This document shows positions 36,173-44,929 of a DNA stretch of 64,000 nt, piece after piece. Source of the DNA: Halomonas sp. SpR8 (GTDB taxonomy: Bacteria > Pseudomonadota > Gammaproteobacteria > Pseudomonadales > Halomonadaceae). The stretch is taken from NCBI RefSeq assembly GCF_031010195.1, contig NZ_JAUAMC010000001.1:620001-684000 (forward strand), read 5' to 3'. Position 1 is the stretch's first letter. Every line of letters begins with the position of its first letter. The notes under the pieces were generated by a model. The model did no database searches, was not told where the DNA came from, and saw only the letters and a program-made list of their open reading frames with translations. A program made the position numbers and the translations under genes.

Positions 36173-36799
36173 ATGATCACGCTTTGGGGCCGCAACAACT
36201 CCACCAACGTCAAAAAAGTGCTGTGGGTGCTAGAAGAACTGGAACTGCCTTTTGAGCAGATCCAGGCGGGCCTTGAGCACGGGGTTAATAACACCCCGGA
36301 TTACCTGGCCATGAACCCCAATGGCCTGGTGCCGCTACTCAAAGACGACACCACCGATAGCGTGCTGTGGGAATCCAATACGATCATCCGCTACCTGGCG
36401 GCGCAGTACGGCCAAAACAAGCTATGGATTGATGCCCCTGCCGAACGGGCGCAGGCAGAAAAGTGGATGGACTGGTCGAATAGCACACTGTCACCCAGAC
36501 ACCGCACGATCCTGATGGGCTATGTCAGAACTCCGCCCGAGAAGCGCGATCATGCCGCTATTGAAGCGGGCATGCAGGCGTGCGAAGAGCTGTTTGAGAT
36601 GCTGGATAACATGCTGGCTAAGCAAGCGTATTTTTCAGGCAATCAATTTGGCCTGGGCGATATCGCCGTGGCGCCGTTTATCTACAATTTATGGCATATC
36701 GGCTTAACCTGGCAGCCGCGCAGCCACCTGGGACGCTGGTACCAACAGATCGCTGAACGCCCCGCCTACCAAAAAGTGGTGGTGATCCCGGTTACCTGA
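36173..36799 (+). CDS. Glutathione S-transferase family protein
   Basis: A 208-residue cytosolic GST. The N-terminal thioredoxin-like domain (1-80) contains [34 protein letters not shown] and the glutathione-binding [14 protein letters not shown]. The all-helical C-terminal domain has [16 protein letters not shown]. It is close to the theta/beta-like bacterial GSTs. Its association with branched-chain degradation genes is not explained; it may be independent. Confidence 0.85.
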   Translation: MITLWGRNNSTNVKKVLWVLEELELPFEQIQAGLEHGVNNTPDYLAMNPNGLVPLLKDDTTDSVLWESNTIIRYLAAQYGQNKLWIDAPAERAQAEKWMDWSNSTLSPRHRTILMGYVRTPPEKRDHAAIEAGMQACEELFEMLDNMLAKQAYFSGNQFGLGDIAVAPFIYNLWHIGLTWQPRSHLGRWYQQIAERPAYQKVVVIPVT

Positions 36800-36852
36800 T
36801 GTTTGAATCTGAATGAGGTAAACGCGCTTGTGGCACGCATTCAATTCAGACA

Positions 36853-37077
36853 CTACTCATTTTTCCATTTGATCTGAAATTCAATTTCCTCTTCATCATC
36901 TGAGCGTTCGTGTTCGATGGTGAATTCGGCGCGAACGGGGACGTAGATGCGCTCGCCTGCAATCTGAATATCGAAACGTTCCCCGTTCTCAATGGCATCA
37001 GCCAGTCGCCTTAGCTTGGCCACGAAATCGGCCTTCGGATAACCTTTCTCTACGTCTCTCTCTTCTTTGGATCCCAT
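36853..37077 (-). CDS. Amphi-Trp domain protein
   Basis: A 74-residue, highly charged protein carrying the amphi-Trp domain pattern (ENGERFDIQIAGERIYVPV ... EEIEFQIKWKN). The domain occurs in small proteins of salt-adapted bacteria and archaea and has no settled function. GGAG lies before the start (minus strand). The acidic composition fits a halophile cytoplasm. Confidence 0.75.
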   Translation of the reverse strand: MGSKEERDVEKGYPKADFVAKLRRLADAIENGERFDIQIAGERIYVPVRAEFTIEHERSDDEEEIEFQIKWKNE

Positions 37078-37177
37078 TTGCTTCTCCTGGGTTAAGTCAT
37101 TACCGCTGGCGCCTATGATGAATCAGGCTCGCATTAAGTCTAGCAGGTCATCCGCACATAAAACGGGTAACCTTTCC

Positions 37178-38131
37178 TCAATGGCGAAGAGTGCCTAAAT
37201 AACTCGCTTCCATCTCTGCTAACTCATCATCCAACCCCCGCAACACCTCACACGCCAACCCATGGCGCTGGGCGCTCTCAATCAAAGGCCCTAAAATCGC
37301 TCCGCGCTCGGTGGGGCGTTTTGCTTCCACATCCTGCAGCATCGAGGCCTTGTTGTTTGCGGTGTTTTCCACCACCTGCCACACCAACGCCAACCACGCT
37401 TGCTCACCAATCATTCCGTTATCTTGCTCACCGTTCGGCGACTGAATACCTTCTGCCTGCATAACCGCCGCGACTTCCTTTACCACAGCTTCCACACGCT
37501 GCGCATAAGGGTCGGCGCGAAGCTTCCCATTACGCACGCCATTCAGCGCCACTAGAGGGTTAATCGCCGCGTTCACCGCCAGTTTTTGCCATAGGCGTTG
37601 GCGAATATCATCCACCTTGGTGGCGGCAAGCCCAGCCTGAGTTAACGTTTGCGCAAGTTCATCCGACAGGGCGCTGTGCCGATTATTCAAATCGCCAACA
37701 AAGGTATGCCCGCGCCCGGCGTGCACCACGCCATCATCACCGGTTAAGTAAGCGCCTTCCGTTGTTGTTGCACATAGCACTGGCCCCGGCCACGCCTGAG
37801 TAATCCGCGGCTGAGCCAAAAAGCCATTCTGCCAAAGCACCAGCGGGGTAGAAGGGGAAATACTGCCCGTAATGCCAGCCAGCGCCGCCTCAGCCGCCAT
37901 TGCTTTGGTAGTGATATGAACAAATGCGGGTGGTTCATGCGTTTCAGAGGTGAGTTGGGCAACCGTGAGTATACTGAGAGGCTGTACCTTTTGTTCGCCT
38001 TCAGGTGTGGAAAGTGCTTGCTGCTCAGGCAGCGCACGTCGACCAATGAGCGTTGTGACCGCGATCGGTGAAAGCGAATGGGCCAGCAGACGGCCAATGG
38101 CACCAGGGCCGAGTATCCAGTGGGTCGTCAT
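37178..38131 (-). CDS. Ketopantoate reductase family protein (PanE/ApbA-like)
   Basis: NADPH-dependent 2-dehydropantoate reductase-like enzyme, 317 residues. The N-terminus ILGPGAIGRLLAHSL is the dinucleotide-binding loop; mid-sequence KLAVNAAINPLVALNGVRNG matches the catalytic-lysine/Asn region of PanE, and the C-terminus KASMLQDVEAKRPTERGAI matches the substrate-binding motif. It would act in pantothenate synthesis, though paralogues with other substrates are common. ATG 38131 is preferred to a TTG two codons upstream. Confidence 0.82.
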   Translation of the reverse strand: MTTHWILGPGAIGRLLAHSLSPIAVTTLIGRRALPEQQALSTPEGEQKVQPLSILTVAQLTSETHEPPAFVHITTKAMAAEAALAGITGSISPSTPLVLWQNGFLAQPRITQAWPGPVLCATTTEGAYLTGDDGVVHAGRGHTFVGDLNNRHSALSDELAQTLTQAGLAATKVDDIRQRLWQKLAVNAAINPLVALNGVRNGKLRADPYAQRVEAVVKEVAAVMQAEGIQSPNGEQDNGMIGEQAWLALVWQVVENTANNKASMLQDVEAKRPTERGAILGPLIESAQRHGLACEVLRGLDDELAEMEASYLGTLRH

Positions 38132-38230
38132 CTTCAAGATCGTTGCTCAGCAGCGGCGTAGCCGCCAAGCTTACCTTGTTCATCGCCCAGAAATGAAGGC
38201 GGTATAAAAGGTTAATTTCCAGTGACGGCA

Positions 38231-38260
38231 GCAATCATTATCTGGTAGCTTTGAAGCTAA
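38231..38260 (+). repeat. Short dispersed repeat, copy 1 (next to IS insertion)
   Basis: A 30-base segment beginning GCAATCATTATCTGG matches 48004-48033 at 26 of 30 positions. It ends in TAGCTTTGAAGCTAA, an inverted-repeat core. The IS1380 element begins directly after it and duplicated its last four bases. Confidence 0.55.
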
Positions 38261-39817
38261 CCCGAATTTCTCACGAGGCATAAAAGGAAGCGGCTGAAAG
38301 TGTTAAAGTTTCAGGGCCTTACACCAAAAACCAACACCAACAGCCGCTTCCAAAATGGTACCTGAAAAACTGACCTTCTCGCCACTCTCCCGCCGTCAAA
38401 TTGAAGCCGATTTCTCCGGTGGCCACATCACCTCGGACGCTGGGCTGCTCCTGCTTCGTGAAGTCGATAAACAGCATCGCCTGACGCGCCGCTTGGCTGC
38501 GGTACTTCATGATCCCCGGTCACCGGAACAGGTTCGTCATAAGCTCGATACCCTGGTTCGCCAACGGGTGTTCGGTGTCGCTGCTGGCTACGAAGATTTC
38601 AACGACCATGAAGCCCTGCGCTATGACCAGGCCCTTCAGACAGCACTGGATGAAAAGGAGGTGCTGGCAGGCAAGTCAACGCTGTCCCGGATAGAGCAGA
38701 ACGCCGATCGGCAAGCAATGGTGAAGGCCCATGAGTTACTCTGGCATCACTTCATTGAACAGCATGACGAACCACCAAAGGAGATCGTGCTGGACTTTGA
38801 TGGCACTGATATTCCCGTGCACGGCGAGCAACCCGGCAAGTTCTTTAACCGCTATTACGATCACCATTGCTACTTCCCGCTGTATGTCTTCTGTGGGCGC
38901 CACTTACTGGTGAGCTATCTGCGCACCAGTGACCGCAGCGACAGCCGCCATAGCTGGGCCATCCTTGCCTTACTGGTACGGTTTATCCGTCAATACTGGC
39001 CCGATACCCGCATCGTGTTACGCGGTGATAGCCATTTTTGTCGTCCCCGAATGCTGAACTGGTGCGATCGGCATCACGTCGACTACATCGTGGGTATTGG
39101 CAAGAACAGTCGGCTGCTCAAGGAAGTGGACGTCCCCATGATGCTGGTACGCAAGACCCAGTGGCAGGTGGGAGGAAAAGTGGCGGAGACGTTCCGCTTC
39201 CAGTATCAAGCCCTCTCTTGGAAATACCCTCGCTGGGTGGTGGCCCGTCTAGAAGAAGGCGAACTGGGTTCCAACCCCCGGTTTATCATCAGCTCCCGTT
39301 ACGACGACGGCTTCAAGCTTTACTACGAGCAATACTGTGCTCGGGGCGACATGGAAAACCGGATCAAGGATCAACAACTGAGCTTGTTTGCTGACCGCAC
39401 TTCCAGCACGCACTGGTGGGCTAATCAATGGCGGCTGATCTTGTCAGGCTTTGCCTATACGCTGTTCGAGCGGTTACGGACTTACCTGAAGCACACGCCC
39501 TTCGCACGCATGAGCCCAAGTAGCCTGAGGCTCAAACTCATCAAAGTGGGCGCAGTTATCATCCGCAATACGCGCCGAATCCGAGTACTGATGAGTGACA
39601 GCTACCCCTATAAAACGGCGCTATCCGATCTCGTCAGACGGTTGGTGCCGAACTGAATACTCGGGCGCCCCCGGCCCGACGCAATGGGGGAAAGGGGGAA
39701 GTGTGTCTGAACGACGGAAAATGGTTAAAAAGTAGGGCATTTAAGCCGTGCCCATAGGTTTTTAGCGGTATTACAGCCTGAGTGCGGTACTGGCTGATGC
39801 GCTATGAGAAATCCGGG
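38261..39817 (+). mobile_element. Complete IS1380-family insertion sequence
   Basis: A 1557-bp element with imperfect terminal inverted repeats: left end CCCGAATTTCTCA, right end (reverse complement) CCCGGATTTCTCA. CTAA flanks both sides (38257-38260 and 39818-39821), the 4-bp target duplication expected of IS1380. One intact transposase fills most of it; about 160 bp of non-coding sequence precedes the right end. Intact ends, gene and duplication suggest a recent insertion. Confidence 0.9.
38355..39656 (+). CDS. IS1380-family transposase
   Basis: A 433-residue DDE transposase. The N-terminal helical DNA-binding part (DFSGGHITSDAGLLLLREVD) is characteristic of IS1380. The catalytic acidic residues are likely Asp147/149 in VLDFDGTDIPVHG, Asp225 in VLRGDSHFCRP, and Glu334 in RGDMENRIKD. 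Full length with no frameshift. The start follows the sub-terminal region of the left end. Confidence 0.92.
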   Translation: MVPEKLTFSPLSRRQIEADFSGGHITSDAGLLLLREVDKQHRLTRRLAAVLHDPRSPEQVRHKLDTLVRQRVFGVAAGYEDFNDHEALRYDQALQTALDEKEVLAGKSTLSRIEQNADRQAMVKAHELLWHHFIEQHDEPPKEIVLDFDGTDIPVHGEQPGKFFNRYYDHHCYFPLYVFCGRHLLVSYLRTSDRSDSRHSWAILALLVRFIRQYWPDTRIVLRGDSHFCRPRMLNWCDRHHVDYIVGIGKNSRLLKEVDVPMMLVRKTQWQVGGKVAETFRFQYQALSWKYPRWVVARLEEGELGSNPRFIISSRYDDGFKLYYEQYCARGDMENRIKDQQLSLFADRTSSTHWWANQWRLILSGFAYTLFERLRTYLKHTPFARMSPSSLRLKLIKVGAVIIRNTRRIRVLMSDSYPYKTALSDLVRRLVPN

Positions 39818-39968
39818 CTAAGGTGATTTTGAAAGTTTTGCGTGTGGAGTGGGTGGAAGTGAGCGTAGATAGGGTTGCAGGTTTTCCGAGCGCCCAAAAA
39901 GCCGTAGTTTTTGTACGGCAAGACCAGAGCCTGCTAAGCTTGTGCCATGATTAACTGGGAAGGGCGTC
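39818..39968. promoter_or_regulatory. Upstream region of the ATPase/Toprim pair
   Basis: About 150 bp between the IS right end and the ATPase gene. It contains an inverted repeat GCCGTA-gtttttg-TACGGC (39901-39919) 50 bases before the start, a candidate operator or leader hairpin. No other gene is seen. With the IS tail it forms the 312-bp gene-free stretch after the transposase. Confidence 0.5.
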
Positions 39969-41081
39969 ATGCTGCATAAATTTTCCGTAAAAAACTTCCG
40001 AAACTTTGCCGATTGGCTGACATTTGATCTGGCTAGCCAGCAGTACGAGTTTAACGATAATGCAGTGCGCGACGGGGTCGTGGAACATTGCATGATCTAT
40101 GGCCCCAACGGTGGTGGTAAATCCAACCTTGGGCTCGCCATGGTTGATCCGGTGCTTCACCTAGTTGATTCCCCTAGCTACCTCAACACTCTTGACAACA
40201 ACTACCTGAATGGCGGCACTGGGGGCGAGCTGGCTGAGTTTGCTTTTGAATTTCGTATTGACGGGACTGATATTGTCTACCGCTACGGCAAAAAGTCTCT
40301 TATGCAGTTGGTATATGAAACCTTAACCATTGATAACAAAAAAGTGCTCGAAATAGACCGGCGGCAATCCACTATAGCTATCATTAAGTTACAAGGGGCT
40401 GAATCGCTAAAGTCTGATGTGGGTGACTCCAACATATCGCTGCTGAAATATGTTCATAATAATGCGTTGTTAGATGACACGCCCACTAAGAGACAGTTCG
40501 AAAAGTTGCTCGACTTCATTGAAGGCATGGTCTTTTTTCGCTCTCTCAGTTCTACGCGTATCGGTGAGTATGTGGGGAAGAATATTGGCGTCAAACGTCT
40601 TTCGCAAAGCATAATTGATTCGGGCTCCGTGCAAGACTTTGAAAATTTTTTGAAGAGCGCGGGCATTGAATGCTCACTTATCGTTGATACCACCACCATT
40701 GGCGAGAAAGGCATCCATTTTGACTTTGGTGAAACCAAACTCGAGTTTGGCAATGCCGCTTCTACCGGCACCCTATCGCTAGGTATTTTCTATTTCTGGT
40801 GGCTGCGTTTTCAAAGCAGTGAAATCACCTTTGCCTATATCGACGAGTTTGACGCCTTCTACCACCACGCCCTAGCATCGAGTATTGTCGAAAAGATTAC
40901 CACAACCGATTGCCAAACTATTATGACCACTCACAACACAGGGGTTATGAGCAACGATCTGCTTAGGCCAGATTGCTACTTTGTGTTGGATAAAGATATT
41001 AAACCTATTACCGCCTTAACTGGTAAAGAGCTTCGTAAAGCACACAATTTAGAAAAGATCTATAAAGGCATGTCCAGCTAA
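39969..41081 (+). CDS. AAA15/OLD-like ATPase of a putative two-gene defence system
   Basis: A 370-residue ABC/SMC-like ATPase. Walker A is GPNGGGKS (45-52) after the SMC-type N-terminus FSVKNFRNFADWLTFDL; a signature-like SXGT/SLG stretch (ASTGTLSLGIFYFW) lies at 264-277; Walker B is FAYIDEFDAFYH (288-299); and the switch histidine is in MTTHNTG. This is the layout of ATPases in OLD, AbiL, PARIS (AriA) and Septu-type systems. Its stop overlaps the start of the next gene by one base. Lower GC and weaker codon bias than neighbours suggest transfer. The function as phage defence is inferred from architecture and context. Confidence 0.75.
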   Translation: MLHKFSVKNFRNFADWLTFDLASQQYEFNDNAVRDGVVEHCMIYGPNGGGKSNLGLAMVDPVLHLVDSPSYLNTLDNNYLNGGTGGELAEFAFEFRIDGTDIVYRYGKKSLMQLVYETLTIDNKKVLEIDRRQSTIAIIKLQGAESLKSDVGDSNISLLKYVHNNALLDDTPTKRQFEKLLDFIEGMVFFRSLSSTRIGEYVGKNIGVKRLSQSIIDSGSVQDFENFLKSAGIECSLIVDTTTIGEKGIHFDFGETKLEFGNAASTGTLSLGIFYFWWLRFQSSEITFAYIDEFDAFYHHALASSIVEKITTTDCQTIMTTHNTGVMSNDLLRPDCYFVLDKDIKPITALTGKELRKAHNLEKIYKGMSS

Positions 41082-41803
41082 TGGAACGTACGCTGTTTGT
41101 ATTTGAAGGGGCGAAGCGCGAGAAGCAATACTTCCGAAGTCTTAAATGTGCCTTTTTCAAAGATGAAGAAAGCCATATTTTAGTCAGCTTTCAGAATGAT
41201 ATTTACGAGCTATATAAAGAGCTCTCAAAAGATGAAGATCTAGACCCGTTTGAGCTTATTAAGGAGATGAATCCAATCGAAAAACATCAAGAAGAGATGG
41301 CCAATTTGAGACGAGATCAAATTGGTCAAATCTATCTTTTTTTTGATATGGAGCCTCATGATGATCACTATTCCGACCAAAACCTGCTAAACATGCTTGG
41401 GCTATTCAGCAATGAAACCGAGCTAGGTAAGCTGTTTATCAGCTACCCTATGGTCGAAGCCTTGAGAGACATAGACGACCATACCGAGTACCTTACCCGT
41501 ATCGCCAATTTAGTTGATTGCAACGGGACAAACTATAAACCCTTGTCCGCCAAACGTGGCAGCAATATTTATCAAGATGCAAGGAAGATCGACAAAATAC
41601 TTTGGCAAGGTCTGGTCGCGGCTAATGTGAAAAAAGCAAATAGTTTAGTCAGGGGCGAGTATGTCGCTACACCTATCCTAGAACAGTTGGCTATCGCTCA
41701 GGCTCAACTAACGAATTGCTTGCCAAAGGATCATGTAGCGGTATTGAGTGCCTTTCCTATATTTTTGGCAGATTATTTTGGACAGAAGGTTTACGACCTT
41801 TAG
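41081..41803 (+). CDS. Toprim/RloB-like putative nuclease partner
   Basis: A 240-residue protein coupled to the ATPase. The N-terminus TLFVFEGAKREKQYFRSL resembles the Toprim/RloB opening (glutamate in a beta-strand, then ExxYF), and IYLFFDMEPHDDHYSD supplies a D-x-E/DD acidic cluster like the Toprim DxD. SYPMVEALRDI resembles the conserved region after DxD in RloB-like proteins. An ATPase plus Toprim pair recalls AbiLi/AbiLii and AriA/AriB, but I do not recognise a specific named family. It could alternatively be a tRNA- or DNA-directed effector nuclease released by the ATPase. Confidence 0.6.
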   Translation: MERTLFVFEGAKREKQYFRSLKCAFFKDEESHILVSFQNDIYELYKELSKDEDLDPFELIKEMNPIEKHQEEMANLRRDQIGQIYLFFDMEPHDDHYSDQNLLNMLGLFSNETELGKLFISYPMVEALRDIDDHTEYLTRIANLVDCNGTNYKPLSAKRGSNIYQDARKIDKILWQGLVAANVKKANSLVRGEYVATPILEQLAIAQAQLTNCLPKDHVAVLSAFPIFLADYFGQKVYDL

Positions 41804-41931
41804 AAACGGTGCCGGCTATCCAGTTCCCCCGCCCACAGTGTCAGTCCCTACGATCAATGAGCATCGGGGTCGTTCACAAAGTCTCCAGATCATGTCAATC
41901 CCGAGCATTGTACGTCAAATCACGACGAGGC

Positions 41932-43800
41932 TCAGTGCGACAGCCCTTCGTGACTAGGCATGAAACCGCCCAGCAGGCGGTCGATTTCCTTGGCAGGCAT
42001 CGGACGGTAGAAGAAGAATCCCTGGATGAGGTCGCAATGCATTTCGCGCAGCAATGACAACTGTTCGGCGTTCTCGACGCCCTCGGCCACCACCTCCAAT
42101 CCCAGCCGATGACCGATGAAGATGGCACCCTCCATGATGGCTCTATCCTTCGGCTGTGTGGCAGCGTCGTGGATGAAGGAGCGATCGATCTTCAGGGCGG
42201 TGACTGGAAAGTGCTTGAGATAGCTCAGGGAAGAATAACCGGTCCCGAAGTCATCGATAGCAATGCGAATACCGCGATGATAGAGGCGCCGCAGGTCCTC
42301 GAGGACGGTCTCGTCGGCTTCGATTAGGACATTCTCGGTCAATTCGATGCCGATATCCCGCGGACCTAAGCCGTGACGCTGCAGCGAGTCCTCGAAGCTC
42401 TTGAGGGCATCGGTACGCACCAGTTGACGACCCGAGACATTGATGTCGATGCGGTGCTCATGAAATCCCTTGGCACGCCATTCCACCTGCTGGCGGCAAG
42501 CCTCTTCGATGACCCAGTCGCCCAGACGATGGATCAAACCGGAACGCTCGGCCAGCGGGATAAACTCGGCAGGCGAGATCGGCGGGCCCTCGGCAGGCTC
42601 CCAGCGTATCAAGGCCTCAAGATTCTCTATTCTCCCACTGGTCGCCGAGACTTGGGGCTGGTAATGGAGGGCGAATTCACCGTTATCCAGGGCTTCCTCG
42701 AGTCGCGCCGAGAGATAGTGCTGGCGAACCAGCTCATCATGGAGCTTCTGTTGGAAGAAACGTACAGCACCCCGACCATCCAGTTTGGCACGATTCTTGG
42801 CAACATCGGCATTACGGATCAATTGGCGTGACGATTCACCATTCTCGGGAAAGAGCGCCACGCCCAGGCTAGCCGTGACCTGACGCTCCCGACCATCCAG
42901 GACGAAAGGTTCCCGAAAGACATTCTGGACATAACGAACGACCCGTCTGACATCGGGGGCCAAGTGAACGCCGGGAAAGGCCAGCACGAATTCATCGCTA
43001 GAGACACGGGACATCAGGTCAGTGACTCGCTGGCACTCTCTCAGCCGCCGAGTCAGCTCAATAAGCAGGCGATCGCCCTGATCGTAGCCAAGGGCATCAT
43101 TGATCTCGACGAATTGATCGATGTCCAGGTAGATGGTTGCCAGGCCATTGCCCTGGCGTCGACAGGAATCCAACAGACTGTCCAGGTCGACCTCGAAGGT
43201 CTGGCGGTTAGGGAGATGGGTGAGCCTGTCGAAACGGGTGGCGAATTCCAGGTCACGGTGGGCGCGCTTTTGGTCGGAAAGATCGACATCCACGCAGAAC
43301 ATCAAGGGTGAGTCGGTATGCTCATTGAGCATCAGATGCTGCGAAAAGACCGATATAAGTTCACCGGTTTTGTGCTTGAGCTCGAGTTCATCGGCGGGTA
43401 TAGCGACCCCTTCTTTGATCCAGGCATTATGCGCCTGGATCACCTCGTTACGCATGAAGGCAGGAATGATCAGATCTTCCAGTAACTGACCCTGGGCTTC
43501 CTCAGCGGTATAGCCATAGAGACGAGTGCTACCCTCATTCCAGTAAATCACTCGCCGATCGCGATCATACCCCTGAACCGCCACCTTCGGCAGACTCTCC
43601 AGCAGGGCGCGGAATCGCTGCTCACTTTCCAGATACTGGCGGCGTACTAACTCGACTTCTTCCCTGCCGGCATCATGCGAATCGATGCCATCAGTTGAAG
43701 GTGTCTTTGACACCTTCAACACGAGCGCACCGGAAAACTCCCTGCGGTTCTCCTTCAGGCGTTCCGGATCACTGTGATGTCGGGAATCGCTGGCAGTCAT
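41932..43800 (-). CDS. PAS-GGDEF-EAL protein, probable c-di-GMP phosphodiesterase
   Basis: A 622-residue signalling protein without membrane segments. A PAS domain (about 65-175; RVIYWNEGSTRLYGYTAEEA) is followed by GGDEF (about 185-345) and EAL (about 360-605). The GGDEF signature reads VSSDEF, so cyclase activity is unlikely. The EAL domain keeps EALIRW, ELTENVLIE, DDFGTGYSSLSYL, KIDRSFI and EGVE, consistent with an active phosphodiesterase. A perfect 12-bp inverted repeat sits in codons near the N-terminus. It is transcribed toward the defence pair, with a 128-bp gap. Confidence 0.9.
   Translation of the reverse strand: MTASDSRHHSDPERLKENRREFSGALVLKVSKTPSTDGIDSHDAGREEVELVRRQYLESEQRFRALLESLPKVAVQGYDRDRRVIYWNEGSTRLYGYTAEEAQGQLLEDLIIPAFMRNEVIQAHNAWIKEGVAIPADELELKHKTGELISVFSQHLMLNEHTDSPLMFCVDVDLSDQKRAHRDLEFATRFDRLTHLPNRQTFEVDLDSLLDSCRRQGNGLATIYLDIDQFVEINDALGYDQGDRLLIELTRRLRECQRVTDLMSRVSSDEFVLAFPGVHLAPDVRRVVRYVQNVFREPFVLDGRERQVTASLGVALFPENGESSRQLIRNADVAKNRAKLDGRGAVRFFQQKLHDELVRQHYLSARLEEALDNGEFALHYQPQVSATSGRIENLEALIRWEPAEGPPISPAEFIPLAERSGLIHRLGDWVIEEACRQQVEWRAKGFHEHRIDINVSGRQLVRTDALKSFEDSLQRHGLGPRDIGIELTENVLIEADETVLEDLRRLYHRGIRIAIDDFGTGYSSLSYLKHFPVTALKIDRSFIHDAATQPKDRAIMEGAIFIGHRLGLEVVAEGVENAEQLSLLREMHCDLIQGFFFYRPMPAKEIDRLLGGFMPSHEGLSH
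43694..43720 (-). repeat. Perfect 12-bp inverted repeat inside the phosphodiesterase 5' coding end
   Basis: GTTGAAGGTGTC-ttt-GACACCTTCAAC. On the gene strand it would form a 12-bp stem with an AAA loop in the first 40 codons of the transcript. Confidence 0.75.
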
Positions 43801-43872
43801 AAGATCTACTTAAAGAAAAAACACTGTCAAGAGCCATCATAATGGCAACAATAGGCACTTTGTTGTGATTAT

Positions 43873-43902
43873 CCTACACCTATTTGTAGGAGATAACCTA
43901 CA
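43873..43902. promoter_or_regulatory. CCTACA inverted/direct repeats before the dioxygenase gene
   Basis: CCTACA-n6-TGTAGG at 43873-43890 with a third half-site CCTACA at 43897-43902, in the AT-rich 264-bp gap between the divergent phosphodiesterase and dioxygenase genes. It looks like a regulator-binding site; the protein is unknown. Confidence 0.45.
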
Positions 43903-44064
43903 TAGACGTCATCAACAGCCTGATCCTGTTTTCAAAAAAAACACTCTTTTTTCGTACTTTTCTTTGACATATCATTACAAATCTTTTCATTTTTCTCCTG
44001 TTGACCGCGATGCTTACACCGGCAACACCGGGCAATTCCGCCCAGTTAACAGGAGAATGCCAAC

Positions 44065-44859
44065 ATGAAACTCGATAATCTCAAGCACGGTTTCGACCTC
44101 ACCTCCATGCCTGCCGATCCACTCGCCGATTATTGGAATCCGGGAGTGACCGAGGCGCTGAGGCATCAGGATTGGGCGAAAACCGATATTCGGGAGCGAA
44201 TCGATCTGACCGCCTGGCAGGGGTTTACCGCTGACCTGCCGCGCGATCCCTATGTGAACCAGCGATGGAAGCGGATGTCATGGCTCGCCCTGAATGATCA
44301 GGGCGATGTAGAGGATATGGGCCAATGCCCCATGGCTCAGGGGGGGGCCTTCAACGACGCGGAAAGCATGGCGGATCGCCTGCGGTACTATGATCCGCTG
44401 ACTCGGGAATTCATGGTGCGCCCCGATGTGAAGGCCTTCGTTCGCGCCTGGGCAAGACTGTGGAGTATCGGTGCGCACGAACCCATTCTGATGCAGATCA
44501 CCGGGGTTCGCGGAGAAGGCAACATCGACCCCCTTCAGGGACAGGGAATTCATGCCGATGGTTGCAATGCCCTAAGCATTCTGGTCATCAATCGGGAAAA
44601 CGTGGTGGGCGCCGAAAACCACCTCTACGCAGACAAGGCTGGCACGCAACCCCTGGTCGATATCACCCTGAATCCGGGTGATATCCTTCACCTGCGCGAT
44701 GACCGGCTATTCCACAGTGTCGACGGGATCGAACAGCTCGACAGCGAGGCACCCTTCGAGCGGTTCATCATCATTATCAACAGCCGCTTCGTGGACGACT
44801 TCCAGAACCGGATGTTGCGTCGCCACTTCCCGGAAGCGGTCCTCAATGAGAGCTACTGA
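44065..44859 (+). CDS. 2OG-Fe(II) dioxygenase (amino-acid hydroxylase type)
   Basis: A 264-residue non-haem iron dioxygenase of the 2OG-Fe_Oxy_2 family, which includes L-isoleucine 4-hydroxylase and related free-amino-acid hydroxylases. Iron ligands are His163 and Asp165 (GIHADG) and His217 (RLFHSVDGI), with a likely 2OG-binding Arg233 (FERFIII). AGGAG 9 bases upstream fixes the start. It stands alone, ended by a strong hairpin. Hydroxylated amino acids could serve as compatible solutes or signals; the substrate is not visible. Confidence 0.82.
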   Translation: MKLDNLKHGFDLTSMPADPLADYWNPGVTEALRHQDWAKTDIRERIDLTAWQGFTADLPRDPYVNQRWKRMSWLALNDQGDVEDMGQCPMAQGGAFNDAESMADRLRYYDPLTREFMVRPDVKAFVRAWARLWSIGAHEPILMQITGVRGEGNIDPLQGQGIHADGCNALSILVINRENVVGAENHLYADKAGTQPLVDITLNPGDILHLRDDRLFHSVDGIEQLDSEAPFERFIIIINSRFVDDFQNRMLRRHFPEAVLNESY

Positions 44860-44885
44860 CACTCTCGGTAAATTGATGACCTAGC

Positions 44886-44923
44886 AACACCAACGCCCCC
44901 GGAACTCCGGGGGCGTTGGTGTT
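44886..44923 (+). terminator. Strong hairpin after the dioxygenase gene
   Basis: Perfect 17-bp stem (AACACCAACGCCCCCGG with its complement) around an AACT loop, 27 bases after the stop. The A/T ends of the stem give a bidirectional terminator character, though no long U-tract follows. Confidence 0.75.
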
Positions 44924-44929
44924 GTTCCC

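Noticed and set aside
37178..38131. Gene broken by the IS element
   Set aside because: The reductase-like gene is complete and starts 130 bp before the IS left end; the insertion is intergenic.
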